Assembly: GCF_900115085.1 (NCBI RefSeq)
Contig: NZ_FOVF01000003.1
Coordinates: 124,001 to 188,000, forward strand
Origin: Dokdonella immobilis
GTDB lineage: Bacteria; Pseudomonadota; Gammaproteobacteria; Xanthomonadales; Rhodanobacteraceae
Direction: 5' to 3'
DNA length: 64,000 nucleotides
The notes beneath the pieces were generated by a model. That model saw only the letters and a program-made list of their open reading frames with translations. It did not search any database and was not told where the DNA came from. Within the stretch, counting starts at the first letter, position 1; each line of letters begins with the position of its first letter. The translations under genes were made by a program, and so were the position numbers. Positions 54,987-63,511 of the stretch are shown one piece after another.

Positions 54987-55619
54987 ATGGCGCGTCAGAC
55001 CCGCGAGCTCATCCTGGAAACGGCACTGGCCATGTTCAACGAACAGGGCGAGCCCAATGTCACGACCAACCACATCGCCGATGAACTTGGCATCAGTCCC
55101 GGCAACCTGTACTACCACTACCGGAACAAGGACGACATCATCGGGCAGCTGTTCGCACGCTACGAACAGCGCATCGATGAAGCGCTGGTCGCGCCGGACG
55201 ATCGCCTGCCCAACCTCGAGGACGTCTGGCTGCAGTTGCATCTGATCTTCGAGTGCATGTGGGACTACCGCTTCGTCTACCGCGACCTGGTCGACATCCT
55301 CTCGCGCAACCGCAAGTTGCGCCTGCATTTTGCCCGTATTCTCAAACGCGCCTCGGAAAACGCGGCTGCGGTCATGCGCGGGCTGGCCGCGGCCGGCATC
55401 TTCCGGGCCAGCGCCGACGAGATACGCGCCACCGCCGAAAACATCGTCCTGGTCGCTACGTTCTGGCTCAATTTCGATGCGGTCAGGCACGGCAAGAACG
55501 AGTCCGGCCAGCTCGACATCGGTCGCGGCATCCACCAGGTCATGATGCTGATCGCGCCGTTCCTGCGCGACTCCGAACGCCTGCATCTGAATACCCTGGC
55601 CGGCGCCTACCTGCGCTAG
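54987..55619 (+). CDS. TetR family regulator
   Basis: A 210-residue repressor-type protein. Residues 5-55 are the TetR helix-turn-helix: ELILETALAMFNEQGEPNVT, TNHIADELGISPGNLYYHYR and NKDDIIGQLF. The C-terminal helical domain contains YRFVYRDLVDILSRNRKLRL, near the DUF6094/TetR_C type, and has no obvious ligand signature. The ATG at 54987 follows the ACBP gene by 28 bases with CAGGGGG upstream. Its position suggests control of the acyl reductase, ACBP and perhaps phasin genes by acyl-CoA or fatty acid. Confidence 0.92.
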   Translation: MARQTRELILETALAMFNEQGEPNVTTNHIADELGISPGNLYYHYRNKDDIIGQLFARYEQRIDEALVAPDDRLPNLEDVWLQLHLIFECMWDYRFVYRDLVDILSRNRKLRLHFARILKRASENAAAVMRGLAAAGIFRASADEIRATAENIVLVATFWLNFDAVRHGKNESGQLDIGRGIHQVMMLIAPFLRDSERLHLNTLAGAYLR

Positions 55620-55635
55620 AACCTGTTTGCCAAAA

Positions 55636-55664
55636 CGAAACGGCCGCACAAGGCGGCCGTTTCG
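55636..55664. terminator. Hairpin between TetR and phasin genes
   Basis: CGAAACGGCCGC pairs with GCGGCCGTTTCG across a five-base loop. A run of four A on the left gives TTTT for minus-strand transcripts. It sits between convergent genes and probably terminates both. Confidence 0.65.
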
Positions 55665-55693
55665 GTCGGGTCACGCTGGAGAGAAGCGTGGGC

Positions 55694-56092
55694 TTACCTG
55701 GCTGCGCGCAGCTGCCTTGACAACGCATCGACGCGCGAAATCAGTGCATCGACATCGGCCTTGGACGGGATGCCGGCATACGAGAGCACGCGGCCAACGC
55801 CCTGCTCCACCCTGGCCTCGGCCTCGCGACGCACGGCCTGCAGGCGAGCCTCGACCGGCTTCATGCGCTTGCTGACCACGGTCTGGATTTCGCCGGATAC
55901 CTTGCGCGCGAGTTTCTCGCTGCGGGTCTGGAAGGACTTGCCTTCGTTGACCATGTTCTCGAACAGCTCGGCGCCCTGCTTCTGCACGATGGAAAATGCG
56001 CCGAGGCCGGCCAGCCAGACCTTGCGGGCATTGTCGACGTTGACCTTGGCAGCCGGCTTGGCCTGCTTCGTCACCTTGATCTGCTTGCTCAC
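55694..56092 (-). CDS. Second phasin-family protein
   Basis: A 132-residue phasin. It starts VSKQIKVTKQAKPAAKVNVD and shares KVWLAGLGAFSIVQKQGAEL with the first phasin (IWLAGLGAF). A coiled region follows (RMKPVEARLQAVRREAEARV) and there is no Lys/Ala tail, so it is the PhaI-like short partner. GTG at 56092 is supported by AGGAGA eight bases upstream; a frame to 56125 is rejected. Paired long and short phasins are typical of medium-chain PHA producers, but no PHA synthase is in view. Confidence 0.9.
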   Translation of the reverse strand: MSKQIKVTKQAKPAAKVNVDNARKVWLAGLGAFSIVQKQGAELFENMVNEGKSFQTRSEKLARKVSGEIQTVVSKRMKPVEARLQAVRREAEARVEQGVGRVLSYAGIPSKADVDALISRVDALSRQLRAAR

Positions 56093-56260
56093 GATGCGTC
56101 TCCTGATGGGGAATTTTCGCCACACCGTGGCGATGTCGACATCATCATCGCTCGCTGTCGAGCATTCACACTACAGGCGAAGTGCTGCATGGGGCGGTGC
56201 AGGTCGGGGCTGCGGAATTGCGCCGTGGCGCGGAAGCTCTCGCGCCCGCCCTTCGGCGAT

Positions 56261-57037
56261 TCACCAGTTCGCCCGGATCTGGCCGCTTTCCTTTTGCCGG
56301 TCCCAGGCCCGCAGTTCGTCCCGCACATGGGCGACACCCTGGCGACCGAGCGCGCTGCGGTTTTCGTCCAGGACGCTGGCATCGAGCAGCTCGGCGAGTC
56401 GCTGCGCGGTTGGCAGCATGGCCTCCCAGGCGTCGAGCGCAGGCAAGGGCCCGGGCAGGGTCATGAACAGGGAAATGCCGGTTGTCTCGAGCGTCTCGAT
56501 CCGCGACATGTCGAAATTGCCGGGCTTGAGCATGTTGGCCATGCTGAAGATCGGCCCCGACTCCGGCTTGCCGACCAGCATGCGATGGAAGATGCCGCGA
56601 TCCCCGAACTCGAGTCCGGCCTTTTCCGCCGCGACCACGAGGTCGCTGCCCGAGAAGGTCGTTCCGTCTCGCGCGCAGACATACAGCGTGACGATGCGCT
56701 CGATCGGGCCGTCGGGCCGGGCGCCGACAGGTGCCTTGGCGGAGCGTCGCGACTTCGGTCCTGATCCACCCTTGGTCTTTCGCGCGGTCGCATCGCCATC
56801 TACCGGATCGAGCAGACTGAACTGCTCGCCCAACTCTGCCGACTCGTCGCTGCCGGCATCCATTTCGCCGCCAAGCGTCGGTTCGACCCGCTCCGCAGGC
56901 AGCTTACGGAACAGCGTGCGTTTGCCCTGCCCCGGTTTCTTCGGGCGCCCGAAAAAGTAGATCGCGGCCAGGACGATCAAGCCCAGAAAGAAGATGATGA
57001 CCCGCATTTCGGTGGCGCCCAATGCTTGCTGTTCCAT
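56261..57037 (-). CDS. zipA: Cell division protein ZipA
   Basis: ZipA anchors FtsZ to the membrane during division. The 258-residue protein has a single N-terminal helix (MRVIIFFLGLIVLAAIYFFG), a basic and acidic linker, and a C-terminal FtsZ-binding domain of about 130 residues (ERIVTLYVCARDGTTFSGSD, GIFHRMLV, FSMANMLKPGNFDM, LFMTLPGPLPALDAWEAML). The ATG at 57037 has GGAG six bases upstream and lies 16 bases after the smc stop. ligA usually follows zipA; here the phasin genes do. Confidence 0.93.
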   Translation of the reverse strand: MEQQALGATEMRVIIFFLGLIVLAAIYFFGRPKKPGQGKRTLFRKLPAERVEPTLGGEMDAGSDESAELGEQFSLLDPVDGDATARKTKGGSGPKSRRSAKAPVGARPDGPIERIVTLYVCARDGTTFSGSDLVVAAEKAGLEFGDRGIFHRMLVGKPESGPIFSMANMLKPGNFDMSRIETLETTGISLFMTLPGPLPALDAWEAMLPTAQRLAELLDASVLDENRSALGRQGVAHVRDELRAWDRQKESGQIRANW

Positions 57038-57053
57038 GCTGACTCCGAGGCTC

Positions 57054-60000
57054 TCAGGCTGCTCCGGCCAGTTTAGCCGCTTCGGCGAGATCAACCTGAA
57101 CCAGCCTCGAAACGCCGGGCTCACGCATGGTCACGCCGCAAAGCTGGGTTGCCGCTTCCATGGTCGCCTTGTTGTGGGTGACGAAGATGAACTGCACGTT
57201 CTGGCTCATTTCGGTGACCATCGCCGAGAATCGCCCGACATTGGCCTCGTCGAGCGGCGCGTCGACTTCGTCGAGCAGGCAGAATGGTGCCGGATTGAGA
57301 CGGAAGATCGAGAACACCAGGGCAACCGCGGTCATCGCCTTTTCGCCACCCGACAACAGTGAAATCGAGGTCACGCGCTTGCCGGGCGGACGGGCCATGA
57401 TCGACACGCCGGTCGAGAGGAGGTCATCCCCGGTCAGTTCGAGGTAGGCCTGGCCGCCGCCAAACAGGCGCGGAAACAATTCCTGCACGCCGGCATTGAC
57501 GCGATCGAAGGTATCCTTGAATCGCTGTCGCGTTTCGCGGTCGATCTTGCGGATGGCGCCTTCGAGGGTCTCCAGCGCAGTGCCCAAATCGGCCAGCTGG
57601 GAGTCAAGATAGACCTTGCGCTGCGATTGCTCCTCGTATTCCTGGATGGCGGCCAGGTTGACCGGCTCGAGACGCCGGATCTTCTGTTCGAGGTCCTCGA
57701 GATCCTTCTGCCATTGCCCGGCTTCGATCTCCTCGGGCAATTCAGCAAACAGCGCATCGACCTCGAAACCGGCCTCGACGATGGCCGTGGCCAGGCTCTG
57801 CGCCTGCAGGCGCCGCTCCTGTTCGCCGAGCCGCAGTTCGGCCAGCGCTTCGCGGCGTGCAGTCAGGGCTTCGGCGATGGCGTTGCGCTCGACCTCGTGC
57901 TTGCGCATCTCGGCATCGCGTTCCTCGAGCAGCTTGCGCGCCTCGACCAGTTGCCGATCGACCAGCAGACGCTGATTCAGGCAGGACTGTCGCTCGGCTT
58001 CGAGTTCGGCCATCGGGTCCCCGCTCGATTCGAGCTGGGCAGCGATCTCCGCCCGCCGGGTCTCGAGTTGCGCGAGCTGGGCCTGCATGCGCTGCAGGGA
58101 TTGTTCGAGGGAAGTCAGCGCCGAGCGCTTGGATTCCATCGAAAGCGCCGCCTGGTGTTCGATGTCGCGCGCCTCGCGCGCATTCATGCGAGCCTCCTCG
58201 CGCGATTCGAGCAGCTGGCGCCGCCCCGCGTCGAGTTGCTGGCGCTGCTGTTCGAGCTCGCCCATGCGCTCGACCGCCTTGTCGAGACGACCACGCGCTT
58301 CGCGGATCTGGGCATGGTCCTCGTCGAGCTTGCTGATCAACTCGCCCAGTTCGGTGTCGACCCGCTGCAGGCGTTCCTGGGCACTGTCCATGCGACCACG
58401 CTGGCTTTGCAGCTGGCCGGAGATCTCGGCCAGGCGGCGGTGACCCGCGTGAGCCTCGCGCTGGGCGTCATCGCGACTGCGTTCGGCGTCGACGCGTGCC
58501 TGTCGCGAAGCATCGAGCTGCTCCGCCAGTTCGGCGATCTGTGCATCGAGGTCAACGATCCGGTTGCCAAGCTCGACGATTTCGCGTTCGCGCGCGAGCA
58601 CCCCGACCTGGGATCCCTGGGCCCTGGCCACGCGCACGAATCCGCGTCCCAGCCATTCTCCCGAGGAGGTGATGATCGAGTGTCCATCGGCAAGACCGCC
58701 AACGCGGTCGCGGGCCCGGTCGAGCGACTCCGCCGTGTGCACACGCGCCAGCATGGCGCGGATGGCCCGCGGCCCTCGAACATGAGCGGCCAGGGTCGAC
58801 TCCGCATGCGTATCCTCGCCGGCCGCTTCGGCCAGCAGGGTCAGGTCGGCCTCCTGCAGGCTCGAGAGACCGGCCTCGAGCGCCTCCGGCGATTCGACCA
58901 GGACCGCATCGAGCCAGCCCTGCAGGACGGTTTCGACGGCTTGTTCCCAGCCAGCGTCGACGTCGAGCACTTCGCCGAGCCGGCGCGAGTCCGCGATACC
59001 GAGCCGCTCGAGCCAGTCATGGACGGCGCCGCCATCCTCACCGAGGGCTGCATGTTGCAGGGCCTCGAGCGAAGCCAGCCGACCCCGGCATTTCTCGACT
59101 TCGCTGCGCTTGGCGCTCAACATCACTTGTTGCTGGCGCTCGGCCTCGACGATCTGCTCGAAGGCCTCGCGCCGCGATTCGAGGGCGGCGCCCAGGGTCT
59201 CGACCATTTCCCGCAGCTTGTCCTGCTCGCCGACCAGGGTTTCGAGGACACGGGCCAGTTCGCCGAGGTCGGCCGCCTTCTTTTCCGCCTCCAGGGTCTC
59301 GCGCCGACGATCGGCCTCCACGCACTGCCTGTCCAGGTAGTCGAGACGGGTTCGCTCGATCTCGGCGGCTTGTCCCGCCTCCGAGCTCGCCTTCGAATAG
59401 ACGTCCCATTGTTCCTGCCACTCGGCCAGGCTGGCTTCGGCGACGCGCAAGACCTCGGCGGCGTTTTCGACCGCCTCGTGCAGCGCTTCGCGTTGCGGCG
59501 CGGAATCGCTCAGCGTGGCCTGCAGGGACTCGGCCTGGGCCAGGTCCGCGGCGATATGCTCGGCCAGTTCCGCATGCGCGCGCTCGGTCTCGAGTCGCCC
59601 ACGCTCCAGCTGCTCGGCCAGGACCCGGCTGTGCTGGATCTGCTGCTCGACGCGGGCAATCTCCGCACCGACCTTGTAGACCTCGCCCTGCACCGCATTC
59701 AGGTGCTCGGAAGCAGCAACGTGGGCCTCGCGCCCGGCCTCGATCTGTGCTTCCCGCTGGCGTTGCTCGGCGAGTTGCTGCTCGATCGCGATTTCCGCCT
59801 GGCGCAAGGCGCCGGACTGCGCATCGAGTGCGGCGCGGGCCTCGCGCAGGGTCAGCGCCTTGAGCTCGGCCTCCTTGCGCTTGTGCTCGGCCTGGTAGCC
59901 TTGCCAGCGCTCGGCGGCCCGCGCCTGGCGCTTGAGGTGTTCGAGCTGCTTGTCGACTTCGTCGCGGACATCCTTGACCCGATCGAGGTTTTCGCGGGTC

Positions 60001-60557
60001 GACTTGATCCGGCTCTCGGTTTCCTTGCGCCTTTCCTTGTAACGGGAAATCCCGGCGGCCTCCTCCAGATGGACCCGCAGTTGCTCGGGGTCCGACTCGA
60101 TGATCTGGCTGATCATGCCCTGTTCGATGATCGAGTAGCTGCGCGGACCGAGACCGGTACCGAGGAACAGGTCGGTGATGTCCCGGCGGCGGCAACGCGT
60201 GCCGTTGAGGAAATACTGCGACTGACCGTCGCGACTGACCAGGCGCTTGACCGAGATCTCGTTGTAGTGGGCGTATTCGCCGGTCACGGTACCGTCGGAA
60301 TTGTCGAAGATCAGCTCGACGACGGCCTGGCCGACCGGTTTGCGCGCGCTCGAACCCGAAAAGATCACGTCGGTCAGCGAATCGCCGCGCAGACGGCTGG
60401 CGGCGCTCTCGCCCATGACCCAGCGAATCGCGTCGATGATGTTGGATTTGCCGCAACCATTCGGACCGACGACGGCCGACATGTTGGTGGGCAGGTGCAG
60501 CGTGGTCGGATCGACGAAGGACTTGAAGCCCGACAGCTTGATCGTGGTCAGTCGCAT
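57054..60557 (-). CDS. smc: Chromosome segregation SMC ATPase
   Basis: The condensin ATPase that organises the chromosome. At 1167 residues it is full length. The head has Walker A GPNGCGKSN (31-39); two long coiled coils flank a hinge around residues 510-640 (HDWLERLGIADSRRLGEVLD to AIRAMLARVHTAESLDRARD). The C-terminal head has the signature SLLSGGEKAMTAVALVFSIF and Walker B FCLLDEVDAPLDEANV. scpA and scpB lie about 2 kb upstream on the opposite strand, so all three subunits are local. Confidence 0.98.
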   Translation of the reverse strand: MRLTTIKLSGFKSFVDPTTLHLPTNMSAVVGPNGCGKSNIIDAIRWVMGESAASRLRGDSLTDVIFSGSSARKPVGQAVVELIFDNSDGTVTGEYAHYNEISVKRLVSRDGQSQYFLNGTRCRRRDITDLFLGTGLGPRSYSIIEQGMISQIIESDPEQLRVHLEEAAGISRYKERRKETESRIKSTRENLDRVKDVRDEVDKQLEHLKRQARAAERWQGYQAEHKRKEAELKALTLREARAALDAQSGALRQAEIAIEQQLAEQRQREAQIEAGREAHVAASEHLNAVQGEVYKVGAEIARVEQQIQHSRVLAEQLERGRLETERAHAELAEHIAADLAQAESLQATLSDSAPQREALHEAVENAAEVLRVAEASLAEWQEQWDVYSKASSEAGQAAEIERTRLDYLDRQCVEADRRRETLEAEKKAADLGELARVLETLVGEQDKLREMVETLGAALESRREAFEQIVEAERQQQVMLSAKRSEVEKCRGRLASLEALQHAALGEDGGAVHDWLERLGIADSRRLGEVLDVDAGWEQAVETVLQGWLDAVLVESPEALEAGLSSLQEADLTLLAEAAGEDTHAESTLAAHVRGPRAIRAMLARVHTAESLDRARDRVGGLADGHSIITSSGEWLGRGFVRVARAQGSQVGVLAREREIVELGNRIVDLDAQIAELAEQLDASRQARVDAERSRDDAQREAHAGHRRLAEISGQLQSQRGRMDSAQERLQRVDTELGELISKLDEDHAQIREARGRLDKAVERMGELEQQRQQLDAGRRQLLESREEARMNAREARDIEHQAALSMESKRSALTSLEQSLQRMQAQLAQLETRRAEIAAQLESSGDPMAELEAERQSCLNQRLLVDRQLVEARKLLEERDAEMRKHEVERNAIAEALTARREALAELRLGEQERRLQAQSLATAIVEAGFEVDALFAELPEEIEAGQWQKDLEDLEQKIRRLEPVNLAAIQEYEEQSQRKVYLDSQLADLGTALETLEGAIRKIDRETRQRFKDTFDRVNAGVQELFPRLFGGGQAYLELTGDDLLSTGVSIMARPPGKRVTSISLLSGGEKAMTAVALVFSIFRLNPAPFCLLDEVDAPLDEANVGRFSAMVTEMSQNVQFIFVTHNKATMEAATQLCGVTMREPGVSRLVQVDLAEAAKLAGAA

Positions 60558-60581
60558 GGAGTCTGGTTCATCCCCGGTGGA

Positions 60582-61454
60582 TCAATCGGCTTTCTTTTCG
60601 GCAGGCTTGGCTTCACCCGAGGCCGGTGCGACCGCAGCCGTCGGCGAATTCGTGACCACCTTTGCGTCGCCGCGCAGCTTGGCCAGGCGCTGGTCGGCCA
60701 GTTGCCCCAGCAGGGTCTCGCGGATGCTGTCCTTGAGTTGCTCGAACGTCGGCGGAACGAAAGGCGAGATGGCGCCCACGTGGATTACGTGCCAGCCAAA
60801 CTCGGTGCGCACCGGTATCTTGGTGGTTTCCCCCGACTTCAGTGCGGCCAGGGCCGTGCCGAGTGCCGGCGGCAGCTGACCCGGCCGGATCCGCTGGTAC
60901 GAGCGCGCCTGCTTGGCCTTTGCGTTCCAACTGTCGAATACTTCGGCGAACGGTTTCGACATTGCCTCGCCGGCAGCCTTCAGCGCATCGTCCTCGTTGT
61001 CGAAGAGCAACTGGCTGAAGTCGTACTCGGACTTGCCGGCGCGCGCGATCTGCTGATCGTATTCCGTGCGCAGCACACTGTCGTCGACCTGTGCGCTGCT
61101 GCGGAACTTCGCCAGGGTGGCATTCGCGGTACCGCGCAGCCGATTGATCTCGACTTCGGCCGCGAACGCCGGGTCCCTGGCATAGTCTTCACTGCTGGCG
61201 GCCTGGCTGAGCAGGATATAGTCGGTCAGCTCGGTCAGCGCCCGCGCACGTTGCTCCGGCACGGAAAGATCCAGGTTGCGCTCGCGCGCCAGCACGTCGA
61301 GCAGGATCTGCGGAACATCCTGCCCATTCACCGTCTCCACCACCGGCAGGTCGGCCGGCAATGCAGTGCCATCGCGCTGGCCCGAGCACGCCGCAGCAAC
61401 ACAGGTTGCGATCAAGGCTGCCAGGGCGGCTGGCAAGGGGTGTCGACGGATCAT
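60582..61454 (-). CDS. Parvulin-type peptidylprolyl isomerase lipoprotein
   Basis: A 290-residue exported foldase. The signal peptide has a lipobox (CVAAACSGQRDG), so it is likely lipid-anchored. A helical SurA/PrsA-like N-terminal region is followed by a parvulin domain of about 100 residues (YDFSQLLFDNEDDALKAAGE, then RSYQRIRPGQLPPALGTALA and PVRTEFGWHVIHVGAI). The Lys-rich tail AKPAEKKAD may contact the membrane. AGGAGA precedes the ATG at 61454, which overlaps the bolA stop by four bases. A frame to 61769 is rejected. Confidence 0.9.
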   Translation of the reverse strand: MIRRHPLPAALAALIATCVAAACSGQRDGTALPADLPVVETVNGQDVPQILLDVLARERNLDLSVPEQRARALTELTDYILLSQAASSEDYARDPAFAAEVEINRLRGTANATLAKFRSSAQVDDSVLRTEYDQQIARAGKSEYDFSQLLFDNEDDALKAAGEAMSKPFAEVFDSWNAKAKQARSYQRIRPGQLPPALGTALAALKSGETTKIPVRTEFGWHVIHVGAISPFVPPTFEQLKDSIRETLLGQLADQRLAKLRGDAKVVTNSPTAAVAPASGEAKPAEKKAD

Positions 61455-61723
61455 GGGTTCTCCTCTGGAGCTCTGGCGTCGATGGACAACGCGTGGATAT
61501 CGGTTTGCATCAGCGTTCCAAGCGCGGCATAGACCGCACGGTGCCGGGCCAGCGGCGCCATGCCTTCGAACACGGGGCTGACGATGCGCACGTGGTAATG
61601 GCCGCGGCCATCTCGCGCGCCGGCATGCCCGGCGTGCAGGTGGCTGTCGTCCCGGACCTGCAACTCGAGCGCTGCCAACTGCTGCTGAAGGCACGCACGA
61701 ATGGCTTCCTGCCTCTCGATCAC
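61451..61723 (-). CDS. bolA: BolA family protein
   Basis: A 90-residue BolA protein. The fold core is EAIRACLQQQLAALELQVRD, DSHLHAGHAGARDGRGHYHV with the conserved histidines that bind iron-sulfur clusters with monothiol glutaredoxins, and FEGMAPLARHRAVYAALG. It may act in iron-sulfur handling or stress shape control. GTG at 61723 starts VIERQEAI and overlaps the YciI stop by four bases. The histidine run SHLHAGHAG is somewhat longer than usual. Confidence 0.92.
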   Translation of the reverse strand: MIERQEAIRACLQQQLAALELQVRDDSHLHAGHAGARDGRGHYHVRIVSPVFEGMAPLARHRAVYAALGTLMQTDIHALSIDARAPEENP

Positions 61724-62019
61724 GGCAAGACCCTGCGGAAGGGGCGCACATCGACGCTGGCATAGACACCGGCCTCGACGTAGGGATCTTCCGCCGCCCA
61801 CGTCTTCGCTGCGGCCAGATCGTCGAACTCGGCCACGATCAGGCTGCCGCTGAAGCCCGCTGGGCCCGGATCTTCCGCATCGATCGCGGGGAAGGGTCCG
61901 GCAAGCAGCAGGCGCCCCTGCTCCTTCAACGCTTCGAGGCGTTGCAGGTGGGCAGGCCGCGCGCTCTTGCGTCGATCGAGTGCCGCTGGCTTGTCGGTTC
62001 CAACGATGGCGTACCACAT
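61720..62019 (-). CDS. YciI-like protein
   Basis: A 99-residue ferredoxin-fold protein. It begins MWYAIVGTDKPAALDRRKSA and has RPAHLQRLEALKEQGRLLLA and GSLIVAEFDDLAAAKTWAAE, with the catalytic-like His/Asp pair seen in YciI. Members may be small hydrolases or oxygenases, but activity is unclear. The start at 62019 has GGAAG upstream. It leads the operon yciI-bolA-PPIase. Longer frames to 62406 are shadows. Confidence 0.92.
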   Translation of the reverse strand: MWYAIVGTDKPAALDRRKSARPAHLQRLEALKEQGRLLLAGPFPAIDAEDPGPAGFSGSLIVAEFDDLAAAKTWAAEDPYVEAGVYASVDVRPFRRVLP

Positions 62020-62643
62020 TCGGCAGGCTTCCGGGGAGGGGCGCGTATGGTAGCCGATGAGCGCGCGCGAGGGCGGGATGCGGGCGCAGCACGCTGCCTG
62101 CGCCGGAATCCACCGGCCTGATGGCAACCAGGGTTGGATCGGAGCGCATCCGGCAGCGGGGGATGGAACCCCCGCGCAGGCTGGACTTCCGGTACCCATT
62201 GGGCTTACGCTTGGCGTGTACCAGCGATCGGCGGGCAATCCAGGGCCGCCGTGATGGCAATTTCGGCAACAACGGAAATTGCACCGCTGGTTTCCGTGCA
62301 AGGCGTCGGGCATCCGGATTCGCGCGGGAATACCGGTCTTGTCCCCGTATCCGGTTTGCCAGCACGCAACCATCGACCATGCATCGCTTCGGATCTCCCG
62401 GGCCACCGCTGGCCGTGGATGGCTGCAGCGATACGGATCAGCCGGTACCAGTTTTTCGTTGCTTGTGATCCTCGGACGTCGGGCCTTCGGGTTTGGCCCA
62501 CGCCAACAGTAAACCGCATGGTTCCGGCGCAGAGTCGCCCACCACGCAAACGGTCCAGGCGGGAGGTGCCCGCGGACTGAAACCTCAGCACGCTAGATCT
62601 GCGCGTAACCCACGCCGTGAGGCGCCGGGCAACCGGATCGGAT
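62020..62643. other. 624-base intergenic region between divergent operons
   Basis: This region separates yciI (minus) and scpA (plus). Open frames here are short and unlike the neighbours. It must hold both promoters. The only structure I see is the eight-base inverted repeat at 62257-62282. I found no tRNA, riboswitch or obvious ncRNA. Confidence 0.5.
62257..62282. repeat. Inverted repeat in the yciI-scpA spacer
   Basis: GCAATTTC and GAAATTGC form a perfect eight-base inverted repeat around a ten-base centre (GGCAACAACG). AT-rich arms in a GC-rich spacer suggest an operator or a local hairpin. No matching copy elsewhere in the window was noticed. Confidence 0.6.
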
Positions 62644-63501
62644 ATGAACACCCCGATAGCCGAAAACCTCAATCAGCTCGACGAATCCGCCCCGGCCTTT
62701 CCGCCGGTACCGCAGCAGCAGGAAATGCCGCTGGCGCTGGTGCGTGGCGAACCGGTCCTGCAGATGCCGCAGGACCTGTACATCCCGCCGGATGCGCTCG
62801 AGGTCATTCTCGACGCCTTCGAGGGCCCGCTCGACCTGTTGCTCTACCTCATTCGGCGACAGAACCTCGACATCCTCGACATCCCGGTTGCAGAGATCAC
62901 GCGCCAGTATGTCGACTACATCGATCTGATGCAGGAAATGAGGCTCGAACTGGCCGCCGAATACCTGGTCATGGCCGCCATCCTGGCCGAGATCAAGTCC
63001 CGCCTGCTGTTGCCGCGCCCCCCCGATGCCGAGGGGTTCGAGGAGGATCCGCGCGCCGAGCTGGTGCGTCGCCTGCAGGAATACGAACGATTCAAGAAAG
63101 CGGCTGCCGATATCGACGAATTGCCGCGCATGGAGCGCGACACCAGCACCGTTTCAGCCTATGTCCCCGACCGCAACATCATCCGCATGCCGCCGCCTGT
63201 CGACCTGCGTGAGCTGTTGCTGGCGCTCAAGGATGTGCTCAACCGGGCCGAGCTGTTCAGCCACCATGCGATCCAGCGTGAAGCGCTGTCCGTGCGCAAC
63301 CGCATGAGCGACGTGTTGCGCGCGCTGGACAACGGCGAGTTCCATCGCTTCGAGAATCTGTTCGATCTCAGCGAGGGGCGCCACGGCATCATCGTCACCT
63401 TCCTTGCCATTCTCGAGCTGGCCAAGGAGCAGCTGGTGGAAATCTCGCAGGGAGAGCCGCTCGCGCCGATCTACCTGAAGTCGCTCGCCTCATCCGATTG
63501 A
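62644..63501 (+). CDS. scpA: Segregation and condensation protein A
   Basis: ScpA is the kleisin that joins the heads of the SMC dimer. The 285-residue protein has a variable N-terminus, then the core ILDAFEGPLDLLLYLIRRQN, LDIPVAEITRQYVDYIDLM and LAAEYLVMAAILAEIKSRLL that binds the SMC neck. The C-terminal winged helix is in RHGIIVTFLAILELAKEQLV. The ATG at 62644 follows a short frame to 62617 that lacks family sequence. It is 10 bases before scpB. Confidence 0.96.
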   Translation: MNTPIAENLNQLDESAPAFPPVPQQQEMPLALVRGEPVLQMPQDLYIPPDALEVILDAFEGPLDLLLYLIRRQNLDILDIPVAEITRQYVDYIDLMQEMRLELAAEYLVMAAILAEIKSRLLLPRPPDAEGFEEDPRAELVRRLQEYERFKKAAADIDELPRMERDTSTVSAYVPDRNIIRMPPPVDLRELLLALKDVLNRAELFSHHAIQREALSVRNRMSDVLRALDNGEFHRFENLFDLSEGRHGIIVTFLAILELAKEQLVEISQGEPLAPIYLKSLASSD

Positions 63502-63511
63502 ACTCCGACCC

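Noticed and set aside
57627-61532. A plus-strand open frame of 1301 codons antisense to smc
   Set aside because: It mirrors the coiled-coil codons of smc in a GC-rich genome, has no domain or ribosome binding site, and runs across three real genes.
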